Assembly: GCA_002328465.1 (NCBI GenBank)
Contig: DCUE01000056.1
Coordinates: 812 to 5,949, forward strand
Length of the DNA stretch: 5,138 nt
Direction: 5' to 3'
DNA from: Candidatus Dojkabacteria bacterium UBA2222
GTDB taxonomy: Bacteria; Patescibacteriota; Dojkabacteria; SC72
The position numbers were made by a program, and so were the translations under genes. The notes below the pieces were generated by a model that was not told the DNA's origin, searched no databases, and was given only the letters and a program-made list of their open reading frames with translations. Shown here one piece after another: positions 1-5,122 of the stretch; within the stretch, counting starts at the first letter, position 1, and each line of letters opens with the position of its first letter.

Positions 1-209
1 CTGAAGAAGATTACAAAACAGGATTACTCATTCTTCCTGTTGAAAATGCAAAAGGGTTGGAATTTGATTCCGTCATTATATTAGATGTTAATAGTGACAC
101 ATATCCTGATACAGAGCTATCAACAAGACTACTCTACGTAGCAATAACAAGAGCTTTACATAGATTAATAATCATTGAGAATAGCAATAGGTCACCATTA
201 CTAATATAA
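1..209 (+). CDS. UvrD/HelD-like superfamily-1 helicase, C-terminal end (5' partial)
   Basis: Only the last 68 codons are present, read from base 3 and ending in TAA at 207-209. The visible peptide holds two helicase signatures. One is motif V-like, NAKGLEFDSVIIL at about residues 15-27. The other is motif VI, LLYVAITRALHRLII at about residues 43-57, whose Arg in TRA is the expected arginine finger contacting ATP. Both are standard for the 2A/UvrD_C part of superfamily-1A ATP-dependent helicases. The ALHRL ending and a short SPLL tail look more like HelD (helicase IV / RNA polymerase recycling factor) than UvrD, PcrA or Rep, where RAEE or RAKE is usual. The N-terminal half is outside the window, so HelD, UvrD and RecB-like relatives cannot be separated. 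The lgt fusion gene follows after 7 bp on the same strand, so co-transcription is plausible. Confidence 0.8.
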   Translation, partial: EEDYKTGLLILPVENAKGLEFDSVIILDVNSDTYPDTELSTRLLYVAITRALHRLIIIENSNRSPLLI

Positions 210-210
210 T
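205..210 (+). promoter_or_regulatory. -10 element 6 nt before the lgt start (leaderless candidate)
   Basis: A perfect TATAAT lies exactly 6 nt before the ATG at 217 and overlaps the helicase stop codon TAA. Initiation about 7 nt downstream of a -10 box would start the mRNA at the A of the ATG, giving a leaderless message. No Shine-Dalgarno sequence precedes this start. No good -35 box is seen 16-18 bp upstream, so the call rests on the -10 box and on the same spacing at the gene starting at 3956. Chance occurrence in AT-rich DNA is the main alternative. Confidence 0.4.
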
Positions 211-216
211 TATCAT

Positions 217-1485
217 ATGAGTATATATGGTCTTCTAATTGGAATAGCTGTTGTTCTTGGTATAGAGTTAATTAGAAGGAGCTATAAAAAACTTACATAC
301 CTAAATATCCTCTGTATCGTTCTCTCAGCTTTAATAGGTGCTCGTGCTCTCTTTCTACTACACAATCTTGAGGAAATTAAACAGGGAACAGTTAGAGTCT
401 TCTCAGTATGGGATGGAGGATTGGCATTCTACGGTGGCTTAATAGGCATACTGCTATCACTTCTGCTAATATCAAAATACAAGAAGATCAAGCTTTTAGA
501 ATTAACTGATTCGGTATTAATATTTTTACCACTAATACATGCAATTGGGAGAATTGGAAATTTCTTTAATTACGAACTGTATGGCAAACCAACCCCTCTT
601 CCATGGGGTATATATATTCCAGTTGAGTATAGAATAGCTACCTTAAAAGAGTTCTCACATTTTCATCCGGTATTCCTTTACGAATCTATACTAAATATTT
701 TAAGCTTTTTGATTTTATTTTTTGTAAGAAAGAAATCTAACCAAAAAGGATTAATAACGGGAATATATTTTGTAAATTACGCCTTAATCCGACTATTTAT
801 GAATACCTTAAGAATAGATAAAGAATTTTTCATTAATTTAGAAACTTCTGACATTCTCTCATGTATATTTCTCGTATTTGGTATACTTCTATTACTAATC
901 AATATGAAAAATGAAGCCTTAAAAAATTCTATAGCCCATTTTCTTTCAAAAATAGTTACGCTTTCTCTGGTATTTACTTCGATATTGTCGCTTCTCTTAA
1001 ACTCGAAGGTCTCTTTGGAATTAAATATTCTTTTAGCACTTTTTACCCTCCTAATTCCAATATTAACTATGATTCTTTTTAAGAAATTTGGAATCACATC
1101 AGATCTAAACGTAACAAATAGGGAAGAAAGACCTAAACTTTTTACTGTAATATCAATTTCTCTTTTAATATCTCTCTTCATATCCCTCTTCACATCACAA
1201 CCTACATTAATATTAATATATGCCATTCTTAATCTTTCATTTTTTTGGGGATTTCTAATAACTTTCTTCTGGAAGATAAGTTTTCATATGATATGGAGCA
1301 CAACTGCAATCTTTGTAATAATATATATTTGGCAAATACCACAGCTATACCTTTTAACTCTACTTTTACCTTTGATAGGATGGTCTAGATTACAGCTAAA
1401 GAGACATACATTACCTCAGGTATTAGTTGGATTCTTTTTGACAATTTCTTGTATATTAATTGTTTTAACATTACTCAAATTCTGA
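217..1485 (+). CDS. lgt: Prolipoprotein diacylglyceryl transferase (Lgt) fused to a C-terminal PAP2-like phosphatase domain
   Basis: This is a 422-residue multi-pass membrane protein, far longer than the usual 260-300 residues of Lgt. Residues 1-230 are Lgt, which moves diacylglycerol from phosphatidylglycerol to the lipobox Cys of prelipoproteins outside the membrane, releasing glycerol-1-phosphate. Visible Lgt motifs are YGLLIG (4-9), WDGGLAFYGGLIG (65-77), the signature GRIGNFFNYELYGKPT (111-126), HPVFLYES (150-157) and RLFMNTLR (192-199). The Glu usual in the last motif (E243 in E. coli) appears to be Asn196. Residues 240-422 form about seven more hydrophobic segments with PAP2 marks: NREERPKLF (301-309) as a KxxxxxxRP-like motif, KISFH (353-357) as the PSGH-like motif, and SRLQLKRHTLPQVLVG (390-405) as SRx5H, with Gln401 at the usual Asp. 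The start is forced: a stop lies in frame at 202-204 and no other start codon intervenes, so the protein begins at the conserved Tyr (Tyr26 in E. coli). It ends with tandem stops TGA TAG. The Lgt call is firm; the PAP2 call is from motifs only. Confidence 0.9.
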   Translation: MSIYGLLIGIAVVLGIELIRRSYKKLTYLNILCIVLSALIGARALFLLHNLEEIKQGTVRVFSVWDGGLAFYGGLIGILLSLLLISKYKKIKLLELTDSVLIFLPLIHAIGRIGNFFNYELYGKPTPLPWGIYIPVEYRIATLKEFSHFHPVFLYESILNILSFLILFFVRKKSNQKGLITGIYFVNYALIRLFMNTLRIDKEFFINLETSDILSCIFLVFGILLLLINMKNEALKNSIAHFLSKIVTLSLVFTSILSLLLNSKVSLELNILLALFTLLIPILTMILFKKFGITSDLNVTNREERPKLFTVISISLLISLFISLFTSQPTLILIYAILNLSFFWGFLITFFWKISFHMIWSTTAIFVIIYIWQIPQLYLLTLLLPLIGWSRLQLKRHTLPQVLVGFFLTISCILIVLTLLKF

Positions 1486-1519
1486 TAGAATCAGATGATA
1501 ATTTCATTGGATATATGTA

Positions 1520-2944
1520 TTGCATAATTTAACAATTACACAATTAAGAGAGAAGCTATTAAAGAAAGAACTCTCTGCATCAGAGATTACTCATTACTAT
1601 CTTGAAAGAATTGATAGAGAAGATAAGAAGATAAATTCATATATAACAGTATCTTCTGAAAAAGCATTAGAAAGTGCAAATAGATTTGATAATAACTTCG
1701 AGGAAGAGAAAAACAAAAAATTAGGAGGAATTCCACTTGCAATTAAAGATGTCTTTAGTACTAAAGATATTTTAACTACATGTGCCTCTCATATATTGGA
1801 CGAATATAGACCTGTATATGAATCTACTGTTACAAGAAAACTCCTTGAACAGGGAGCTATATTTTTAGGAAAAACAAATTTAGATCAATTCTGTCACGGT
1901 TCATCAACAGTAACATCATATTACGGTCCAACAAGAAATCCTCATAACGTAGAAAGGTTACCAGGTGGCTCAAGTGGTGGATCTGCAGCAGCAACTGCCG
2001 CAGATTTTTGTGCAGGATCACTAGGTACTGAAACAGCGGGATCACTAAGACAACCTGCTAGTTGGTGTGGTGTTGTTGGTCTTAAACCGACATATGGGAG
2101 AGTATCAAGATATGGAGTACTTGCAATGGGTTCTTCATTGGATAGTCCAGGTCCTCTTACTAAGAGTGTTGAGGATAGTGCATTAATTCTTTCAGTAATA
2201 GCAGGACATGATTCAAAAGATTTCTCATCATATGATGCTCCAACATTGGATTACTTCTCAGCTATTGATTCCTCTAAGATAAAGGGGATGAATATCTGTA
2301 TTCCAAAAGAGTACCTTGATATGGATATACAGGAAGGTGTTCTGGAGAATTTCAATAGAAGTGTTGAGATATTAAAAAAATTAGGAGCAAATATCGAATA
2401 CGTGAACGTATTAAATCCTCAATATGCTATGTCAGTGTATACAATTACATGTAGAAGTGAGGTGTCATCAAACTTAGCAAGATATGATGGTACAAGATAC
2501 GGTTTAGAAGGTAAGGATAAGAGTACTGTAAAAACATATTACGAATCAACTAGAGGAGAGGGTTTTGGTCAAGAACCAAAGAGAAGAGTTATGACAGGTA
2601 CTTACTCTCTCTCTGCAGGATATGCAGATGAGTATTTCAAGAAATCAGAACAGGTCAGACAATTAATAAAAGAAGACTTAGAAAATATTCTTAAGAAATA
2701 TGATTGTATTGTATCTCCAACCACTCCTACTACTGCACTAAAAGATGAAGAAGCTGACAATCCACTCTTTGGAGAGATGTCAGATATACTTGCAGAAGGA
2801 AGTTCTGAGGCAGGATTACCTGGAATATCAATTCCAAATGGTAAAGTAGAGAATCTACCAACAGGAATACAGTTTATTGGGAAAACATTAGATGAATTAA
2901 CGATACTTAATGCTGCAAAAGCTCTAGAAGAAAGTCTTAATTAG
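1520..2944 (+). CDS. gatA: Aspartyl/glutamyl-tRNA amidotransferase subunit A (GatA)
   Basis: GatA is the amidase subunit of GatCAB. It hydrolyses glutamine and supplies ammonia to GatB, which converts Glu-tRNA(Gln) and/or Asp-tRNA(Asn) to Gln-tRNA(Gln) and Asn-tRNA(Asn) in the cytoplasm. At 474 residues it is close to the usual 480-490. The amidase-signature triad is complete: Lys76 (AIKD), cis-Ser151 (GGSSGGS) and nucleophile Ser175. Their spacing matches Lys79/Ser154/Ser178 of S. aureus GatA, shifted by three. The substrate-pocket segments EPKRRVMTGTYSLS (352-365) and SDILAEGSSEAGLPGIS (421-437) are present. The motif before the nucleophile reads ETAGSLRQPA instead of the common DTGGSIRQPA. 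The TTG start at 1520 is preferred: a stop lies in frame at 1499-1501, no ATG/GTG start lies between them, and the N-terminus LTITQLREKL aligns with normal GatA starts. No clear Shine-Dalgarno sequence is seen. Neither gatB nor gatC is adjacent within the window. Confidence 0.96.
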   Translation: MHNLTITQLREKLLKKELSASEITHYYLERIDREDKKINSYITVSSEKALESANRFDNNFEEEKNKKLGGIPLAIKDVFSTKDILTTCASHILDEYRPVYESTVTRKLLEQGAIFLGKTNLDQFCHGSSTVTSYYGPTRNPHNVERLPGGSSGGSAAATAADFCAGSLGTETAGSLRQPASWCGVVGLKPTYGRVSRYGVLAMGSSLDSPGPLTKSVEDSALILSVIAGHDSKDFSSYDAPTLDYFSAIDSSKIKGMNICIPKEYLDMDIQEGVLENFNRSVEILKKLGANIEYVNVLNPQYAMSVYTITCRSEVSSNLARYDGTRYGLEGKDKSTVKTYYESTRGEGFGQEPKRRVMTGTYSLSAGYADEYFKKSEQVRQLIKEDLENILKKYDCIVSPTTPTTALKDEEADNPLFGEMSDILAEGSSEAGLPGISIPNGKVENLPTGIQFIGKTLDELTILNAAKALEESLN

Positions 2945-3849
2945 GGCTGCAATATATCTTCTGAAACACCATTGATAGATATAGCTACAGAATCAACAGT
3001 GCTAAACTGCTTTAATGTTTCAGATATTTGAGCTCGGATAGCAGAGGTCTTACAACTTCCCCCAACACCCTCCTCTAATTTACTATTCAAATCAACTCTA
3101 GCAATACCATCTTTGATTGTAAGGCTTTGAATAACTACTTCATCATTAATATTCGTGAAATAGCCTGCATCTTCCTCCTGCTCTGTTGTTCCCTTGAATA
3201 GCTCCGTTAAAGCGGCTCTTCCAACTGCAACAGTTTTATCAATCTCTCTTTGAACTGGAAATACTAATGAACAATCAATAAGATCTGGGTTCAATTTTGA
3301 GCTACTAAAAAATACTTTGACTTTCATAGTTTCAATCTCTTTTTCACTTTCCAAAGGTTTCAAGGTTACTGTTATTTCTGCTGAATCGTTGCTCTCCTCT
3401 AAATCGGAAGGGTTACTCTTTTCAAATTTCAATACAACAATACTCTCTTCCTCTAAATCCATATCAATCTTGAATGAAAAGGGAACAGCTTCCTCTGTAG
3501 TCCACTCTTCAAGAGCTTCTGCTGAGAGAGTCTCTACAATCTCTCCTTGCTGATTTAATACTCTAACAGGGAATGTACCTTCAAAGAACCAATCTCCAGT
3601 TACACTTCCCTTCACTTCAAATCCTAAATCAACAGTGTCTCCACTTTTTATATTGTCTAGGATAAGGGTTTGTCCTTTTGCGGAAAGAACTTCATTTAAA
3701 TCATCATCAGGATTATCAACACAAAGGGTAGTTAACTGCTTACACAGATCGTATTTGCAACAAAGACTTTCATTCTTCAGAAGATAGGCTACCGTAACTA
3801 ATAATATTGATAATACAAATATACTAAGTATCAATACAATATTCTTCAT
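2941..3849 (-). CDS. Membrane-anchored Gmad2 + GerMN domain protein
   Basis: This 302-residue protein has a hydrophobic N-terminal segment (residues 4-24) followed by an acidic extracytoplasmic region, so it is probably a signal-anchored surface or cell-wall-zone protein. Residues 61-165 resemble the Gmad2 immunoglobulin-like domain: an LILDNIKSGDTVDLGFEVKG start, then GDWFFEGTFPVRVLN. Residues 175-302 resemble a GerMN domain: MKVKVFFSS, then DCSLVFPVQREI, ALTELFKG, DGIARVDLNSKL, and GSCKTSAIRAQISETLKQF. Gmad2 and GerMN were named from sporulation and germination proteins but also occur in non-sporulating bacteria; their ligand is uncertain. Cys193 and Cys266 sit where a disulfide could close the GerMN domain. 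Four more cysteines (30, 31, 36, 43) cluster just outside the membrane segment. There is no lipobox: Lys25 and Glu27 precede Cys30, so it is not an obvious Lgt substrate. Its stop codon overlaps that of gatA, and its own promoter is visible upstream. Confidence 0.85.
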   Translation of the reverse strand: MKNIVLILSIFVLSILLVTVAYLLKNESLCCKYDLCKQLTTLCVDNPDDDLNEVLSAKGQTLILDNIKSGDTVDLGFEVKGSVTGDWFFEGTFPVRVLNQQGEIVETLSAEALEEWTTEEAVPFSFKIDMDLEEESIVVLKFEKSNPSDLEESNDSAEITVTLKPLESEKEIETMKVKVFFSSSKLNPDLIDCSLVFPVQREIDKTVAVGRAALTELFKGTTEQEEDAGYFTNINDEVVIQSLTIKDGIARVDLNSKLEEGVGGSCKTSAIRAQISETLKQFSTVDSVAISINGVSEDILQP

Positions 3850-3860
3850 AGGTATACCTA
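3849..3860. repeat. 12-bp perfect palindrome touching the GerMN-gene start codon
   Basis: TAGGTATACCTA is a perfect palindrome whose first base is the last base of the CAT that encodes the - strand ATG. It contains one copy of the 7-mer TATACCT, which recurs at 3871-3877 and 3881-3887. In the - strand message it lies immediately before, and includes the first base of, the start codon, and carries the only Shine-Dalgarno-like AGG (7 nt from the ATG). A repressor site or an mRNA pairing site are both possible; neither is shown. Confidence 0.55.
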
Positions 3861-3870
3861 CTAAAAGTAA

Positions 3871-3887
3871 TATACCTTAGTATACCT
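3871..3887. promoter_or_regulatory. Two further TATACCT repeats over the GerMN-gene promoter
   Basis: Two direct copies of TATACCT lie 10 bp apart (3871-3877 and 3881-3887), one helical turn, on the same face of the DNA. Read on the - strand (AGGTATA), the first overlaps the -10 box and the second overlaps the predicted transcription start. With the palindrome at 3849-3860 they form an operator-like set of three that could control the GerMN gene. The function is inferred; the repeats are seen directly. Confidence 0.4.
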
Positions 3888-3906
3888 AATTGCTAAAATA
3901 TTTCAA
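3879..3906 (-). promoter_or_regulatory. Sigma70-type promoter of the Gmad2/GerMN gene
   Basis: Read on the - strand, a -35 box TTGAAA (3906-3901) is followed after 16 bp by a -10 box TATACT (3884-3879). Each matches the consensus at five of six positions. The predicted start near 3872 gives a leader of about 22 nt before the ATG at 3849, unlike the leaderless arrangement of the divergent neighbour. Confidence 0.55.
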
Positions 3907-3920
3907 TATCTTCCCTTCCG

Positions 3921-3949
3921 TTGCTTAAAATTGATTAAAATCCTATAAT
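3921..3949 (+). promoter_or_regulatory. Promoter of the AstE/AspA-family gene, leaderless start predicted
   Basis: A perfect -10 box TATAAT (3944-3949) lies 6 nt before the ATG at 3956. A weak -35 candidate TTGCTT (3921-3926) lies 17 bp upstream. Transcription would begin at or within a base of the ATG, giving a leaderless mRNA, which fits the absence of any Shine-Dalgarno sequence. It is divergent from the GerMN promoter, with about 14 bp between the two -35 boxes, so the two may affect each other. Confidence 0.55.
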
Positions 3950-3955
3950 CTCAAC

Positions 3956-4948
3956 ATGAAAACTAAAATTACAAAAAAACATATCCCCCTTTATAAAGGT
4001 GTGGATTTAACAAACAGGAAAATCCCCTTTGTTCTTTTTGAATCAGGAATACCCGGACCAACTGTGTGGGTTATGGCTGCAATACATGGTGATGAAGTAA
4101 CAGGAATAGAAATTGTATTGAGGTTAATGAGGTTCTTAAAACAAGATAACCTTAAAATTGGAAAGATTTACTGTGTCCCTATTCTTAACCCACTAGGATT
4201 TGAAGTAATAAACAGATATGAACCAAATGAATCAAACGATTTAAATAGATGTTTCCCAGGTAAGCCTGATGGTGATTTTGGTGAAAGAGTTGCTAATAGA
4301 ATTTATGAAAAGATAGTTTCTTCAAAGCCAGATTTAGTGATTGATCTTCATACTGATACGATGGAATCAATACCCTACATATATCTTGATCATGTTCCTA
4401 ATCCAAAAGATAAGAGCTTAGTTAAGAAAATGCTCGAATATTCAAACGTCTCTGGAATAAACTATTTTGTTGAAAATAGAAATGACTCAGTAATGGCAAC
4501 AAAAACAATTTCTGGATCTTTAGTAAATATTGCCAAAATTCCAACCTTCACCATAGAGTTAGGAGGTCCACTTTTGGTTAAACCAAAATTTGTAAATACA
4601 GGATTGAACTCAATTAAGAATATACTTAAACACCTCAAAATGATTCCTCAAGAAGGTCTAAACTGGGAATATCAATTTAAACTTCCACTTGAAGGTCTGT
4701 ATGAATTTGTATGGTCAAAATATACTCCCAATAGTTCAGGAATAGTTGAATATCTAGTACAACCAGGAGATATGGTTAAGAGTGGAAGCCCTATTGCGAG
4801 AATTAAGAATTTATACGATCAAACTGTTGAATATATTAAAGTTCGTGAAGATTGTGTAATTGTCTCATACGCAGATCAAAATGTGTGTTTCCCTGGAACT
4901 GAGCTATTCTCCTGTGCTGTAAGAAATGATGATGTATATACTGTTTAA
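3956..4948 (+). CDS. Succinylglutamate desuccinylase/aspartoacylase (AstE/AspA, M14-like) family zinc hydrolase
   Basis: This 330-residue, probably cytoplasmic enzyme has no signal peptide. Residues 35-230 are the zinc hydrolase domain. The zinc ligands are His44 and Glu47 (AAIHGDE) and His132 (DLHT). Asn97 and Arg98 (DLNRCFPG, 95-102) are the expected substrate-binding residues, and Glu201 (TIELGG) the expected catalytic Glu. Family members cleave an acyl-amide bond, as in N-acetylaspartate, succinylglutamate or N-acetyl-diaminobutyrate, or act as carboxypeptidases. Residues 240-330 form the family's C-terminal beta domain, with a biotinyl/lipoyl-like hairpin around SGIVEYLVQPGDMVKSG (260-276). 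All catalytic residues are present, so it should be active, but the substrate cannot be read from sequence. No ast-pathway or ectoine genes are nearby, so the names astE and doeB are not justified; a peptide-scavenging or deacylating role is a guess. The start is supported by the promoter 6 nt upstream. Confidence 0.9.
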   Translation: MKTKITKKHIPLYKGVDLTNRKIPFVLFESGIPGPTVWVMAAIHGDEVTGIEIVLRLMRFLKQDNLKIGKIYCVPILNPLGFEVINRYEPNESNDLNRCFPGKPDGDFGERVANRIYEKIVSSKPDLVIDLHTDTMESIPYIYLDHVPNPKDKSLVKKMLEYSNVSGINYFVENRNDSVMATKTISGSLVNIAKIPTFTIELGGPLLVKPKFVNTGLNSIKNILKHLKMIPQEGLNWEYQFKLPLEGLYEFVWSKYTPNSSGIVEYLVQPGDMVKSGSPIARIKNLYDQTVEYIKVREDCVIVSYADQNVCFPGTELFSCAVRNDDVYTV

Positions 4949-4962
4949 TTAAGAAGGAGAAA

Positions 4963-5039
4963 TGGTGAGTCGCCTGGGACTCGAACCCAGCACCTACTGC
5001 TTAAAAGGCAGTTGCTCTAACCTGATGAGCTAGCGACCC
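4963..5039 (-). tRNA. tRNA-Lys (anticodon UUU), CCA encoded
   Basis: The full cloverleaf can be drawn on the - strand. It has a 7-bp acceptor stem GGGTCGC/GCGACTC with one G-U pair and a D arm GCTC/GAGC with a 9-nt loop. The anticodon arm is ACTGC/GCAGT with loop CTTTTAA, anticodon TTT at 5005-5003. The variable loop is 5 nt, and the T arm is CTGGG/CCCAG with loop TTCGAGT. The body is 74 nt with discriminator A, and the gene encodes the CCA end (4965-4963). There is no intron. It is convergent with the preceding hydrolase gene, 14 bp away, and no hairpin terminator is seen between them. Confidence 0.97.
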
Positions 5040-5049
5040 AACGAACATG

Positions 5050-5079
5050 ATTATACCCCCCTTACATATACTTTTACAA
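5050..5079 (-). promoter_or_regulatory. tRNA-Lys promoter
   Basis: On the - strand a -35-like TTGTAA (5079-5074) is followed after 18 bp by a perfect -10 box TATAAT (5055-5050). The predicted transcription start is near 5043, only a few bases before the mature tRNA 5' end at 5039, so the 5' leader removed by RNase P would be very short. A run of six G on the - strand lies between the boxes, next to the -10. Confidence 0.55.
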
Positions 5080-5100
5080 CCCTAGATATATAAATCTTTA

Positions 5101-5122
5101 ATAGGAGAAAATGATCTCCTAT
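5101..5122. repeat. 8-bp perfect hairpin at the window edge: terminator or start region of an unseen gene
   Basis: ATAGGAGA (5101-5108) and TCTCCTAT (5115-5122) are perfect inverted repeats around a 6-nt loop. There are two readings. On the + strand the 5' arm holds AGGAG, the best Shine-Dalgarno sequence in this stretch, and the loop holds an ATG (5111-5113) that opens a frame beginning MISYVLGIF and running off the end; a TATAAA at 5089-5094 could be its -10 box. On the - strand the hairpin is followed by a broken T-rich stretch and could be a weak terminator of a gene entering from the right. The 28 bases available cannot decide. Confidence 0.5.

Noticed and set aside
777..1226. A 149-codon - strand open frame inside lgt
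   Set aside because: It is antisense to the well-supported membrane protein, rich in repeated Ile/Arg/Lys from reversed hydrophobic codons, and shows no recognisable domain or start signal.
1483..1488. TGA read as Gly (Gracilibacteria-type code), since lgt ends TGA TAG
   Set aside because: No in-frame TGA occurs inside any gene here and all conserved glycines use GGN codons, so TGA acts as a stop.
1481..1495. Inverted repeat TCTGAT-AGA-ATCAGA over the lgt stop codon, considered as a terminator
   Set aside because: The stem is only 6 bp with a 3-nt loop and no T-tract, and gatA starts 25 bp later, so it is too weak to call.
1857..2045. A 62-codon - strand open frame inside gatA
   Set aside because: It lies opposite the conserved amidase signature and has no domain, so it is a shadow of gatA codon use.
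3317..3553. A 78-codon + strand open frame opposite the GerMN gene
   Set aside because: It is Ser-rich because of the Glu/Asp-rich opposite strand, and it overlaps a gene with recognisable domains.
3718..3777. Possible lipobox at Cys30/Cys31 of the GerMN protein, which would make it an Lgt substrate
   Set aside because: Residues before the Cys are KNESL; the charged Lys25 and Glu27 and Leu at -1 do not fit a lipobox, so a transmembrane anchor is the better reading.
4944..4962. TTAATTAA palindrome around the hydrolase stop codon, considered as a terminator for it or for the tRNA
   Set aside because: It is an 8-bp all-AT palindrome with no loop and no T-run, and cannot form a stable hairpin.
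4962..5033. A 23-codon + strand frame with AAGGAG (4954-4959) just before its ATG
   Set aside because: It runs wholly antisense to tRNA-Lys; its sequence is fixed by tRNA structure, so coding is unlikely despite the good ribosome-site match.
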